Translations under genes and position numbers: made by a program | The notes under the pieces: generated by a model | What the model was told of the DNA's origin: nothing | Database searches by the model: none | What the model saw: only the letters and a program-made list of their open reading frames with translations | Origin: JANNNF01 sp040385825 | Lineage (GTDB): Bacteria; Pseudomonadota; Alphaproteobacteria; Rhodobacterales; Rhodobacteraceae | Direction of reading: 5' to 3' | Assembly: GCA_040385825.1 (NCBI GenBank) | Contig: JAZKGQ010000002.1 | Span: 1 to 64,000 of the forward strand | DNA: 64,000 bases | Part shown: positions 32,683-41,820 of the stretch, one piece after another | Position numbering within the stretch: the stretch's first letter is position 1 | Layout of the letters: the number at the start of each line of letters is the position of its first letter

Positions 32683-33351
32683 ATGAAAGCTGCCGTCGTC
32701 ACCTTTCCGGGGTCCAATTGCGACCGCGATCTGGCCGTGGCCTTTGACCGGGCCGGGTTCGAGGTTGTCCGGGTCTGGCACAAGGACACCGATCTGCCGA
32801 AGGGCGTCGATGTTGTCGGCATTCCGGGCGGGTTTTCCTTTGGCGATTACCTGCGCTGCGGGGCCATCGCCGCGCAATCCCCCATCGGGGCGGCGGTCAA
32901 GGCCCATGCGGCGCGCGGCGGTTATGTTCTGGGCGTGTGCAACGGGTTTCAGGTGCTGACCGAAATGGGGCTGCTGCCGGGCGTGCTGATGCGCAATGCC
33001 GGGTTGAAGTTCGTGTGCCGACAGGTGGAGTTGCGGGTGGCCACGGCCGAAAGCGCCTTTACCAGCGCCTATGCGGCAGGCAGCAGCATCACCGTGCCGA
33101 TTGCGCATCACGACGGCAATTACACCATCGACACTGAGGGCCTGCGCGCCCTGCAAGCCGAAGACCGGATTGCGTTTTCCTATGCCCAGAACCCCAATGG
33201 GTCGATGGCCGACATCGCGGGCGTGCTGAGCGTGAACCGCCGCGTGCTGGGCATGATGCCGCATCCCGAACGGGTGGTGGACGGGGTGCATGGCGGCACT
33301 GATGGGCAGGGGCTGTTTGCGTCGCTGATGGGCGGGATGGCGCTGGCCTGA
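32683..33351 (+). CDS. purQ: phosphoribosylformylglycinamidine synthase subunit PurQ
   Basis: PurQ is the glutaminase subunit of the PurLQS complex, which converts FGAR to FGAM in purine synthesis. The 222 residues show VVTFPGSNCDRDLAVAF, PGGFSFGDYLRCGAIA, the nucleophile Cys86 in GVCNGFQVL and the catalytic His/Glu in MMPHPERVVD. Ribosome site GGAGGGG precedes ATG 32683. purS and purC, often adjacent in related genomes, are not here. Confidence 0.96.
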   Translation: MKAAVVTFPGSNCDRDLAVAFDRAGFEVVRVWHKDTDLPKGVDVVGIPGGFSFGDYLRCGAIAAQSPIGAAVKAHAARGGYVLGVCNGFQVLTEMGLLPGVLMRNAGLKFVCRQVELRVATAESAFTSAYAAGSSITVPIAHHDGNYTIDTEGLRALQAEDRIAFSYAQNPNGSMADIAGVLSVNRRVLGMMPHPERVVDGVHGGTDGQGLFASLMGGMALA

Positions 33352-33399
33352 GGCCAGACTGCTTGAAGCCCCCAAGGGCGCGGGCCTAAACTCGGGCGC

Positions 33400-35163
33400 A
33401 TGAACACGAGCGATCAATCAGGACTGGCGGACGAGCCGCGCGGGCTGCCGTGGCGGGTCAAGCTGGCTGTCGCGCTGCTGGTTCTGGTGGCGATCGGCGT
33501 GGTGCTGGTCACGAATCGCTGGCTGTCCGACCGGTTCGTCGAGGCCACCCGCAATCGCGCCGATGTGCGTCTGGCGCTGTACACCGGCAACATGATGTCG
33601 GAACTGCAACGGACCTCGGTGGTGCCGCTGCTGCTGGCGCGCGACCCCGATCTGGCGCAGGCGCTGTCCGAGGGCAATTTTGCCTCGACCACCGCCAAGC
33701 TGATCGCCTTGCAGGCGGAAATCGGGGTGGCCTCGATCCGGCTGCTGGATCTGGACGGGCGCGTCACCGGGGCCACCAACCGCAATGTTCTGGGGGCCGT
33801 GCACCGGGGCGACACGTATTTCGTCGATGCGCTGCGCACCAAGGATACCATCTTTACCGCCGTGCGGCGCGAGTCGGGCGGCTATGATTTCACCTATTCC
33901 CGCGCGGTTCTGGCGCCTGACGGCGGGCCTCTGGGGGTCATCGTCGTTTCGGTCGACCTGATGAAATACGAACGGGCCTGGGCGGGCTTGCAGGACGCCG
34001 TGCTGGTGACCGACAGCGAAGGCCGCGTGATCCTTGCGACCGAGCCGCGCTGGCGCGGCCTGACCATGGACGAGGCGCTGGCGCTGCGCGATGCGCCGTC
34101 GGCCATTGCCCGCGCGCTCAACGCCACCACCGACTGGGCGCAAAACCCGCCCGACGCCTATATCCGCGGCGAGGCCGTGATGAAGACCGAGGCGAGGGTG
34201 CCGTTCCGGGGCTGGCGCATGGTCACCTTCACCGCCTATGATTCGGTGCGCGAACGGGTCAACGGGGTCCTGGCGCTGGAGATCATGGGCTTTGCCATTC
34301 TGATGGCGATGACCTTCTACATCCTGTCGCGCAAGGCCTGGTCGCAGACCATGTCGTTCCAACGCGAATCCGCCGAACTGCGCCTGCTGAACGCGCGGTT
34401 GCAGCGCGAGATTGCGGAACGCGAGAAGGTGCAGAAAGACCTTGCCGTGGCGGAACTGACGCTGGCGCAATCGTCGAAACTGGCGGCTCTGGGCGAGATG
34501 TCGGCGGCGGTTTCCCATGAATTGAATCAGCCCCTGGCCGCGATGAAGACCTACCTTGCCGGCGCGCGTCTGCTGTTGCAGCGCAAGCGCCCCGAGGAAG
34601 CGCTATCCAGTTTTCAGCGCATCGATGATCTGATCGAACGGATGGGGGCGATCACCCGTCAGCTCAAATCCTATGCCCGCAAGGGCGGCGAGGCCTTCGA
34701 GCCGGTGGATGTGCGCCTTGCGGTGTCGTCGGCGCTGTCGATGATGGAACCGCAGTTGAAACAGCGGGTGGTGCGCATCACGCGGGGCCTGCCGCGCCAG
34801 CCCGTGATGGTGATGGCCGACCGTATCCGGCTGGAACAGGTGATCATCAACCTGCTGCGCAACGCGCTGGACGCCACCAAGGACCGTTCCGGCCCGCAGA
34901 TCGACCTGTTGTTGTCGGCGGGCGAAACCGCAACCCTGACGGTGCGCGACAACGGGCACGGGATCACCGATCTCGATAACCTGTTCGAGCCGTTCTACAC
35001 AACGAAAAAACCCGGCGAAGGCGTGGGTCTGGGATTGGCGATCTCATCGGGGATCGTGACCGATTTGGGCGGGCGTTTGACCGCCCGCAACGCCGAAGGC
35101 GGCGGGGCTGTATTTGAGGTGCAGTTGCCGATCCTTGGGCGCGAACAGAAAGCAGCGGAGTAA
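33400..35163 (+). CDS. DctB-like sensor histidine kinase
   Basis: 587 residues. A first membrane span (LAVALLVLVAIGVVLVTN, about 26-43) and a second (EIMGFAILMAMTFYILSR, about 292-309) enclose a ~250-residue periplasmic sensor of the double-PAS type seen in DctB. After a coiled coil come the H-box (SAAVSHELNQPLAAMKTYL, His373), N-box (VIINLLRNALDAT), G1 (VRDNGHGI) and FEPFYTTK/GVGLGLAIS. No dctPQM genes lie beside it, so the ligand is open. The response-regulator gene follows 3 bases after the stop. Confidence 0.85.
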   Translation: MNTSDQSGLADEPRGLPWRVKLAVALLVLVAIGVVLVTNRWLSDRFVEATRNRADVRLALYTGNMMSELQRTSVVPLLLARDPDLAQALSEGNFASTTAKLIALQAEIGVASIRLLDLDGRVTGATNRNVLGAVHRGDTYFVDALRTKDTIFTAVRRESGGYDFTYSRAVLAPDGGPLGVIVVSVDLMKYERAWAGLQDAVLVTDSEGRVILATEPRWRGLTMDEALALRDAPSAIARALNATTDWAQNPPDAYIRGEAVMKTEARVPFRGWRMVTFTAYDSVRERVNGVLALEIMGFAILMAMTFYILSRKAWSQTMSFQRESAELRLLNARLQREIAEREKVQKDLAVAELTLAQSSKLAALGEMSAAVSHELNQPLAAMKTYLAGARLLLQRKRPEEALSSFQRIDDLIERMGAITRQLKSYARKGGEAFEPVDVRLAVSSALSMMEPQLKQRVVRITRGLPRQPVMVMADRIRLEQVIINLLRNALDATKDRSGPQIDLLLSAGETATLTVRDNGHGITDLDNLFEPFYTTKKPGEGVGLGLAISSGIVTDLGGRLTARNAEGGGAVFEVQLPILGREQKAAE

Positions 35164-35166
35164 GCA

Positions 35167-36495
35167 ATGGCACGGACGATGAAAGTGGCGATCGTCGATG
35201 ACGAGGCCGATATGCGGCAATCCATCAGCCAGTGGCTGGCGCTGTCGGGGTTCGACACCGAAACCTACGGGTCGGCGGAAGAAGCGCTGAAGGCGATCGG
35301 CCCCGAGTTTCAGGGCGTGGTGGTCAGCGACATCAAGATGCCGGGCATGGATGGCATGGCGTTCCTGAAACGCCTGATGGGGCAGGATTCTGGCCTGCCG
35401 GTCATCCTGATCACCGGGCATGGCGATGTGCCGATGGCGGTCGAGGCGATGCGGGTGGGGGCGTTCGATTTTCTCGAAAAGCCGTTCAACCCGGACCGGA
35501 TGACGGAACTTGCAAAACGCGCGACCCAGGCCCGGCGGATGACGCTGGACAACCGCGCCCTGCGGCGCGAACTGTCGGACGGTTCGGTGCTGATGAAGAA
35601 ACTGATCGGCCAAAGCCCGGCGATGGAGCGGCTGCGCGAGGATATTCTGGATCTGGGGCAGGCCGACAGCCATGTTCTGATCGATGGGGAAACCGGCACC
35701 GGCAAGACGCTGGTCGCCCACGCGCTGCATGCCGTGGGGCCGCGCGCCGGGCGCAAGTTCGTGACCATTTCCTGTGCCGCGTGGAGCGAGGACCAGTTGG
35801 TGGCGCGTCTGTTCGGCCCCGGCGAAGATGGCGCGGTGCCCCTGATCGAGGAGGCGCGGGGGGGGACGTTGTGTCTGGAAGACATCGAGGCGCTGAGCCA
35901 TCCGCTGCAATCGCGGCTGCTGACGGTGATCAACGAACAGGGCGCCCCGCCCGAAACCCGCATCATCGCGATCTGCAACCAGCACGCGCCCGACACCACG
36001 CTGGAGGCGCTGCTGCGGCCGGACCTGTTCTACCGTCTGGGCGCCATGACCATCCTGCTGCCGCCGCTGCGGTCGCGTGGCGAGGATATTCTGACGCTGT
36101 TCACCCGCATGTCCGAGCAGTTCGCCGAGGAATACGGCTGCGAGGCCCCGCAGGTGACAGCGCAAGAGGCGGCGCAGTTGTTGCAGGCCCCCTGGCCCGG
36201 CAATGTGCGCCAGCTGGTGAACATCGCCGAACGCGCGGTGTTGCAGAACCGGCGGGGGTCGGGGTCGATTGCCAGCCTGCTGATGGCGGACAACGAGGCA
36301 TCCGGCCCCGCGCTGACCACCGAAGGCAAGCCGCTGAAGGATTATGTCGAGGCGTTTGAACGCATGCTGATCGACAACACCATGCGCCGCCACAAGGGCA
36401 GCATCGTCGCGGTGATGGAAGAATTGTGCCTGCCACGCCGGACGCTGAACGAGAAGATGGCGAAGTATGGGTTGACGCGCGGGGAATACGTTTAG
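35167..36495 (+). CDS. DctD/NtrC-like response regulator lacking the GAFTGA motif
   Basis: 442 residues. The receiver domain has DDEAD (11-15), phospho-acceptor Asp55 in VVSDIKMPGMDG and the Lys in EKPFNP. The AAA+ domain has Walker A GETGTGKT (about 174) and Walker B-like GGTLCLEDIE. Between them, where sigma-54 activators carry ESELFGHEKGAFTGA, this protein reads VARLFGPGEDGAVPLIEEA, so the sigma-54-contacting loop is absent. A Fis-type helix-turn-helix ends the protein (GSIVAVMEELCLPRRTLNEK). It may act with another sigma factor, as known for R. capsulatus NtrC. Partner of the upstream kinase. Confidence 0.88.
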   Translation: MARTMKVAIVDDEADMRQSISQWLALSGFDTETYGSAEEALKAIGPEFQGVVVSDIKMPGMDGMAFLKRLMGQDSGLPVILITGHGDVPMAVEAMRVGAFDFLEKPFNPDRMTELAKRATQARRMTLDNRALRRELSDGSVLMKKLIGQSPAMERLREDILDLGQADSHVLIDGETGTGKTLVAHALHAVGPRAGRKFVTISCAAWSEDQLVARLFGPGEDGAVPLIEEARGGTLCLEDIEALSHPLQSRLLTVINEQGAPPETRIIAICNQHAPDTTLEALLRPDLFYRLGAMTILLPPLRSRGEDILTLFTRMSEQFAEEYGCEAPQVTAQEAAQLLQAPWPGNVRQLVNIAERAVLQNRRGSGSIASLLMADNEASGPALTTEGKPLKDYVEAFERMLIDNTMRRHKGSIVAVMEELCLPRRTLNEKMAKYGLTRGEYV

Positions 36496-36500
36496 GGCAT

Positions 36501-36535
36501 GATGGGCGAACCCGGCTTTGCCGGAACCGCCCATC
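36501..36535 (+). repeat. nested stem-loop after the response-regulator gene
   Basis: The outer stem GATGGGCG/CGCCCATC (36501-36508, 36528-36535) encloses an inner stem CCGGC-TTT-GCCGG (36512-36524). No T-tract follows, so it may be a repeat or processing site more than a terminator. GCCCATCCT matches the palindrome within cobN. Confidence 0.7.
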
Positions 36536-36975
36536 CTGCAATCTTGGCGTGTGTGCTGCGTGAAAATTGCCCATTGCCCTTGGCTGCCCTTTGCCGCTAG
36601 GGTTTGCGGATGTGGGCGCGAGCCTGCTGTGGAATTCTCTGACCCAGGCGCAGGGTGCGATAAAACGCGCGGCGTGGGGGCCAGCCGGATCGGTTGCAAG
36701 ACCGTTTGCATTGCCCGCGAGTCCTTGATTGCAAGTCTATGACAACGACTGCACGTCACTGACAACACGGGCTTTTTAAGGTGGGCGGAGCGATCCGCCC
36801 AGACGTGAACCGCGATGATGTGCGCGACATTGGCAAGACAAGGCGAGGGATGCCCACCGGGCATGGCCCGCCCTATTGCCCCGCGCGCAACCGCCCGAAC
36901 AAGCCGCCTCCTTATGGGAAACACCCCTTCCGGTCCGCCGGGAGGGCTTTTGCATGACAGGCGCAATGGATTGAC
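36536..36975 (+). promoter_or_regulatory. long RNase E leader with hairpins
   Basis: This 440-base stretch has no convincing gene. It contains a GNRA-capped hairpin GGGCGGA-GCGA-TCCGCCC (36783-36800) and a terminator-like stem CCCTTCCGG-TCCG-CCGGGAGGG followed by CTTTT (36925-36951), ending 25 bases before the rne ATG. RNase E genes in other bacteria autoregulate through structured 5' leaders, which makes the same plausible here. The promoter was not identified with confidence. Confidence 0.5.
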
Positions 36976-39630
36976 ATGTCTAAGAAAATGCTTATCGACG
37001 CCACCCATGCCGAGGAAACTCGGGTTGTCGTGGTCGACGGAAACAAGGTTGAAGAGTTCGACTTTGAAACCATAAACAAGCGCCAGCTTGCCGGAAACAT
37101 CTACCTTGCCAAGGTGACGCGGGTCGAACCCTCGTTGCAGGCGGCTTTTGTGGATTACGGCGGCAACCGGCACGGTTTCCTTGCCTTTGCCGAAATCCAC
37201 CCGGATTATTACCAGATCCCGGTGGCCGACCGCAAAGCCCTGATCGAGGAAGAACGGGCCTATGCCCGCGCCGAGGAGGAGGAGGAAAACCGCCGCTCGC
37301 GCCGCCCGGCACGCCCTGCGCGCCCCGCACCCCGCGCGGAATCCGCCCGGATGGAAGACATCGTGCAATCCGGCCCGGCGGGCATGGATGTGGTCGATCT
37401 GGACGAGGATGACACGGCCGAGGCCGTGGCCGATGCGACTGGCGGACAGCCGCATGACCACGCCCATGATCATCCCCACGAGCACGCCCACGACCATGGT
37501 GCCGAAAACGGCGAGGCCAAGCCCGCCTACCGCGCGATGGACCACGCCTCTGACACCGATGACGAGATTGAATCCATCGCCGAAGAAGACGTGGCCGAGG
37601 AAATCAGTGCGCCCCGCAAACCCCGCGCCCGGCGCTACAAGATCCAGGAAGTGGTCAAGGTCCGGCAGATCATGCTGGTCCAGGTGGTCAAGGAAGAACG
37701 TGGCAACAAGGGTGCGGCGCTGACGACCTACCTGTCGCTGGCAGGCCGCTACTGCGTGCTGATGCCGAACACCGCGCGCGGCGGCGGGATTTCCCGCAAG
37801 ATCACCCAGGCCGCCGACCGCAAGAAGCTCAAGGAAATCGCGTCGGAAATCGAAGTGCCGGAAGGCGCGGGCCTGATCATCCGCACGGCGGGCGCAAAAC
37901 GCACCAAGCCGGAAATCAAGCGCGATTACGAATACCTGATGCGCCTGTGGGAACAGGTGCGCGAGTTGACGCTGAAATCGATTGCGCCCGCCGCGATCTA
38001 TGAGGAAGGCGATCTGATCAAACGCTCGATCCGCGATCTCTACAGCCGCGAGATCGACGAAGTGCTGGTTGAAGGCGAGGCGGGCTACCGCACCGCCAAG
38101 GACTTCATGCGGATGATCATGCCGAGCCACGCCAAGCAGGTGATCCGCTATGACGAGGCGATGCCGCTGTTCGCGCGCTTTCAGGTCGAAAGCTATCTGG
38201 GCGGCATGTTCAACCCGGTGGTGCAGCTGAAATCGGGTGGCTACATCGTGATTGGTGTCACCGAGGCGCTGGTGGCCATCGACGTGAACTCGGGCCGCGC
38301 GACCAAGGAAGGCTCGATCGAGGAAACCGCGCTGAAGACCAACCTGGAGGCCGCCGAGGAAGTGGCGCGCCAGTTGCGCCTGCGCGATTTGGCTGGCCTC
38401 ATCGTGATCGACTTCATCGACATGGAAGAGCGCAAGAACAACGCCACGGTCGAAAAGCGCATCAAGGACAAGCTGAAAACCGACCGCGCGCGGATTCAGG
38501 TGGGCCGGATTTCCGGCTTTGGCCTGCTGGAAATGTCGCGTCAGCGGCTGCGCCCCGGCATGCTGGAATCGACCACGCAGCCCTGTTCGCATTGCCATGG
38601 CACTGGCCTCATCCGCTCGGACGACAGCCTTGGCTTGCAGGTTCTGCGCGCGCTGGAAGAAGAGGGTACGCGGAAACGCAGCAAGGAAGTGCTGCTCAAG
38701 GCCCCGATCGGCATTGTGAACTTCCTGATCAACCAGAAGCGCGAACACATCGCGCTGATCGAGGCACGCTATGGCATGTCGGTCCGCATCGAATGCGACC
38801 CGGCGCTGGTGGCCCCGGATTATGTGATCGAAAAGTTCAAGACCGCGACCCGCGTGGTGCCGGAACATCTGTCGGTGATTTCCGGCAATGCCAGCCTGAT
38901 GGGGGCTGCGGTCGATGAGGCCCTGGATGATTTCGTCGAGGACGAGATCGACGAGGCCGAAGTGGTGGAAGAAACGGTGGTGGCAGAGCGCGCCGAAGCC
39001 GTTGATCCTGCGGAAAAGGCCGATGGTCCGGGCAAGAAAAAGCGCCGTCGTCGTCGGCGTCGTCGCGGCGGCAAGGATGATGTGGCGGGTGAAGGATCGT
39101 CGGGCGATGATGCCGACGATAGCGACGACGATGGCGAGGACGAGCCTGAAACCGAGGGTGCGTCTGCTGTGGTTGCGGTTGCTCCCGTCGCGGCCGAGCC
39201 TGTGGCCGAGCCTGTCGAGCCGGTGAAAAAGACCCGTACCCGGTCGCGCAAGCCAAAGGCCGAACCCGTTGTCGTGCCGGTTGCCCAGCCTGTGGCCCAG
39301 CCTGAGTCCGAGCCTGTTGCCGTTGCGCAAGATGCGGTTGCCGAAGTGGTTCCCGCCGAAAAGCCCAAGCGCAGCCGGGCCCGCAAGCCCAAGGTCGCCG
39401 AAGCGGCGGCTGTGATGGCCGAACCCGTGGCGGCCCCCGAGGCCGAAACCGCGCCAGAAACGGTGGCCGAGGCCGTGGTGGCCAGGATCACCGCCTTTGC
39501 CGGCGCTGTGGCCGACATGGTGACCCCCGAGGCCGCCGCGCCCGAGGAGCCCGGCCCCGCGCCAGAGGCCGCGGCACAGGACGAGGCCCCCAAGTCCAAG
39601 CGCAAGGGCTGGTGGAATCTGGGCCGCTGA
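36976..39630 (+). CDS. rne: ribonuclease E
   Basis: RNase E is the endonuclease that initiates mRNA decay and rRNA/tRNA processing. In this 884-residue protein the S1 RNA-binding domain (KVTRVEPSLQAAFVDYGGNR) is interrupted by a ~120-residue acidic insertion that includes HDHAHDHPHEHAHDHG (about 160-175). The catalytic region follows with VAIDVNSG (about 434) and VIDFIDME (about 476, metal-binding aspartates), then the Zn-link CSHCHG (about 536). After about residue 650 the tail is disordered, with an Arg/Lys run (about 682-694) and Pro/Ala/Glu repeats, the scaffold part. A terminator follows. Confidence 0.95.
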   Translation: MSKKMLIDATHAEETRVVVVDGNKVEEFDFETINKRQLAGNIYLAKVTRVEPSLQAAFVDYGGNRHGFLAFAEIHPDYYQIPVADRKALIEEERAYARAEEEEENRRSRRPARPARPAPRAESARMEDIVQSGPAGMDVVDLDEDDTAEAVADATGGQPHDHAHDHPHEHAHDHGAENGEAKPAYRAMDHASDTDDEIESIAEEDVAEEISAPRKPRARRYKIQEVVKVRQIMLVQVVKEERGNKGAALTTYLSLAGRYCVLMPNTARGGGISRKITQAADRKKLKEIASEIEVPEGAGLIIRTAGAKRTKPEIKRDYEYLMRLWEQVRELTLKSIAPAAIYEEGDLIKRSIRDLYSREIDEVLVEGEAGYRTAKDFMRMIMPSHAKQVIRYDEAMPLFARFQVESYLGGMFNPVVQLKSGGYIVIGVTEALVAIDVNSGRATKEGSIEETALKTNLEAAEEVARQLRLRDLAGLIVIDFIDMEERKNNATVEKRIKDKLKTDRARIQVGRISGFGLLEMSRQRLRPGMLESTTQPCSHCHGTGLIRSDDSLGLQVLRALEEEGTRKRSKEVLLKAPIGIVNFLINQKREHIALIEARYGMSVRIECDPALVAPDYVIEKFKTATRVVPEHLSVISGNASLMGAAVDEALDDFVEDEIDEAEVVEETVVAERAEAVDPAEKADGPGKKKRRRRRRRRGGKDDVAGEGSSGDDADDSDDDGEDEPETEGASAVVAVAPVAAEPVAEPVEPVKKTRTRSRKPKAEPVVVPVAQPVAQPESEPVAVAQDAVAEVVPAEKPKRSRARKPKVAEAAAVMAEPVAAPEAETAPETVAEAVVARITAFAGAVADMVTPEAAAPEEPGPAPEAAAQDEAPKSKRKGWWNLGR

Positions 39631-39652
39631 TCCGGGCCTGACAGAAAACAGG

Positions 39653-39680
39653 GGGCGGCGGGGCAACCTGCCGCCCTTTT
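39653..39680 (+). terminator. intrinsic terminator of rne
   Basis: GGGCGGCGGG, loop GCAA, CCTGCCGCCC (one G-U pair) and TTTT, beginning 22 bases after the rne stop. Confidence 0.85.
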
Positions 39681-39778
39681 GCATGGGGCCGCGATGTTTC
39701 ACCGCAGCCACGCCAACGTGACGCCCGCGCGGGTGACGGCGCACGCGGAACAGGCTATGTCTGGCCAAAGAGGTGGCC

Positions 39779-40537
39779 ATGTTCGGACTAGATATCTTTG
39801 ATGCGGGCCTGATGCCGGCCATGATCATCGCGCTTTTTGGCGGGGTGCTGTCGTTCCTGTCGCCTTGTGTGCTGCCCATCGTGCCGCCCTACCTGGCCTA
39901 TATGGGCGGCATCAGCATGGGCGAGATGACGACCCCCGGCACCGCTCGCCGCCGGGTGATCCTGCCCGCGCTGTTCTTTGTCATGGGGCTGTCGACGGTT
40001 TTCCTGCTGCTGGGGTTCACGGCCTCGGCCTTTGGCGCGTTTTTCCTGACCAATCAGGTGCTGTTTGCCAAGGCCTCTGGCGTGATCGTCATTGTGTTCG
40101 GCCTGCATTTTCTGGGCGTGTTCCGCATTCCGCTGATGGACCGCGAAGTCCGCATCGATGCGGGCGACAAGGGCGGGTCGGCCTTCGGGGCCTATGTGCT
40201 GGGGCTGGCCTTTGCCTTTGGCTGGACGCCCTGCATCGGCCCGCAACTGGGGGCGATCCTCAGTCTGGCGGCACAGGAAGGCAACACCGGGCGCGGCACG
40301 ACTCTGCTGGCGGTCTATGCCGTGGGGCTTGGCTTGCCGTTTCTGCTGGCGGCACTGTTCATCGACCGCTCCATGGCCCTGATGCAGCGGCTGAAGCGGC
40401 ATATGAAGGCAATCGAACGCGCCATGGGGGCACTGTTGCTGATCGTGGGGCTGGCGCTGGTGACCGGTGCGTTCACCGATTTCAGCTGGTGGCTGCTGGA
40501 AGTGTTCAACGGCATCGGCATTCCGCTTTTGGGCTGA
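39779..40537 (+). CDS. ccdA: cytochrome c biogenesis / thiol transport protein CcdA
   Basis: CcdA passes reducing equivalents from cytoplasmic thioredoxin across the inner membrane for cytochrome c maturation and other periplasmic thiol chemistry. The 252 residues contain six membrane spans and the two redox-active cysteines, Cys30 in LSFLSPCVLPIVPPYL and Cys152 in FGWTPCIGPQLG. ATG 39779 is chosen for its spacing from AGAGG; the GTG at 39773 overlaps that site. It is a single gene with no ccm partners in view. Confidence 0.92.
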   Translation: MFGLDIFDAGLMPAMIIALFGGVLSFLSPCVLPIVPPYLAYMGGISMGEMTTPGTARRRVILPALFFVMGLSTVFLLLGFTASAFGAFFLTNQVLFAKASGVIVIVFGLHFLGVFRIPLMDREVRIDAGDKGGSAFGAYVLGLAFAFGWTPCIGPQLGAILSLAAQEGNTGRGTTLLAVYAVGLGLPFLLAALFIDRSMALMQRLKRHMKAIERAMGALLLIVGLALVTGAFTDFSWWLLEVFNGIGIPLLG

Positions 40538-40608
40538 GGCCGCCGGCATCTCGGCTTGGTTTTGCCAAGGTTTGCCGCCAAGGTGCCTGACGTTGGGCAG
40601 GGGCGGTG

Positions 40609-41820
40609 ATGGATCAGGTTCAGACAGCGGTGTTCCGGCGGCGGGTGTTCTACATCCCCGGCTATGACCCTATTCATCCGCGCCGCTACCGCGAGCTGTA
40701 CCGCCGCGAAGGGGCGGCGCAGGCGGGGATTTCCGGCTATGATCTGGCGCTGCACCCCAAAAAGGTAAAGGGCCCCTATGGCTGGCGCGTCACCTCGCTG
40801 CAAGACGCGACTGCGGTGGTGGCGGATGTCGAGGTGCTGGTCTGGTCCGATATCGTGCGCGCCAGCATGGACCCCGGCATTCCGGGCACCTATCTGCAAC
40901 TTCTGCGTACGGCCTGGGCCTATGTCGGGTCTGGGGCGCTGTTCCGGCTGATGCAGTTGCGCAAGGGGCCGATGATCGCGGCCCTGTATCCCATCGCGAT
41001 GCTGCTGGCGCAACTGGGCCTGGCGGTGGCGGTGGTGTGGGCGCTGGCAGCGGTCGGGGCGCTGGCCGGGTGGGCGGGGGCTGTCGCGGGTCTGGTTGCA
41101 GGTGCGGCGGCGGGGGGCTGGCTGCTGCGCTGGTTCAAAGCCAGGGACGCGAAATTCTATGCCTATTACCTGATGCATGATTATGCATATTCTGCCCAGT
41201 TTGGCGGCGCAAATCCGGCTGATCTTGAGTCGCGGATGTTCGATTTTCGCAAGTCCATCAGCGATGCCCTTCAGGGCAACTATGACGAGGTTCTGGTGGT
41301 CGGCCATTCCTCCGGCGCGCATCTGGCGGTGTCCATCCTTGCCGACCTGATCCGCGAGGGGCTGCCGGACCCCGCCCCGGCACTTGGGTTCCTGTCGTTG
41401 GGGCAGGTGGTGCCGATGGTGTCTTTCCTGCCGAAAGCGGGCAGGCTGCGGGGGGATCTTGCCTATCTGTCGGCGCGCGATGACCTGGCTTGGGTCGATG
41501 TGACGGCCCCCGGCGATGGTTGCGCCTTTGCGCTGTGCGATCCGGTCAGCGTGACGGGCGTGGCCCCGGCGGACAAGAAATGGCCGCTGGTGATCTCGGC
41601 CGCCTTCACGCAAACCCTGTCGCCCGAACGGTGGAAGGCCCTGCGGTGGAAGTTCTTCCGCCTGCATTTCCAGTACCTATGCGCCTTTGACCGGCCCCGC
41701 GACTATGATTATTTCCGCATCACGGCTGGCCCGCTTACGCTGCGTGAACGGTACAGGGGACGCGCGCCGTCGAAATCGCGGATCGAAACCCCGGTCAACC
41801 GCCATCGGAGCCTCGCATGA
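40609..41820 (+). CDS. membrane-associated serine hydrolase (GHSSG), unknown substrate
   Basis: 403 residues. The N-terminal part starts RRRVFYIPGYDPIHPRRYRELY; a two-span membrane hairpin follows (about 125-180, rich in Ala/Gly/Leu). The C-terminal half carries a nucleophile elbow EVLVVGHSSGAHLAVSIL, with DYDYFRITAGPLTL near the end. This is an alpha/beta-hydrolase-like protein of no named family that I know. Its stop overlaps the P450 start (ATGA), so the two are almost certainly co-translated. A lipid or other hydrophobic ester substrate at the membrane is inferred, not shown. Confidence 0.7.
   Translation: MDQVQTAVFRRRVFYIPGYDPIHPRRYRELYRREGAAQAGISGYDLALHPKKVKGPYGWRVTSLQDATAVVADVEVLVWSDIVRASMDPGIPGTYLQLLRTAWAYVGSGALFRLMQLRKGPMIAALYPIAMLLAQLGLAVAVVWALAAVGALAGWAGAVAGLVAGAAAGGWLLRWFKARDAKFYAYYLMHDYAYSAQFGGANPADLESRMFDFRKSISDALQGNYDEVLVVGHSSGAHLAVSILADLIREGLPDPAPALGFLSLGQVVPMVSFLPKAGRLRGDLAYLSARDDLAWVDVTAPGDGCAFALCDPVSVTGVAPADKKWPLVISAAFTQTLSPERWKALRWKFFRLHFQYLCAFDRPRDYDYFRITAGPLTLRERYRGRAPSKSRIETPVNRHRSLA

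Noticed and set aside
36925..36951. True terminator of the two-component operon
   Set aside because: It lies 430 bases after the response-regulator stop and only 25 bases before rne, so a leader element of rne is more likely.
35044..39879. 1611-codon minus-strand open frame over rne
   Set aside because: It is an antisense shadow of the GC-rich rne coding frame: composition-driven His/Arg/Gly-rich translation with no recognisable domain, while RNase E on the plus strand is unmistakable.
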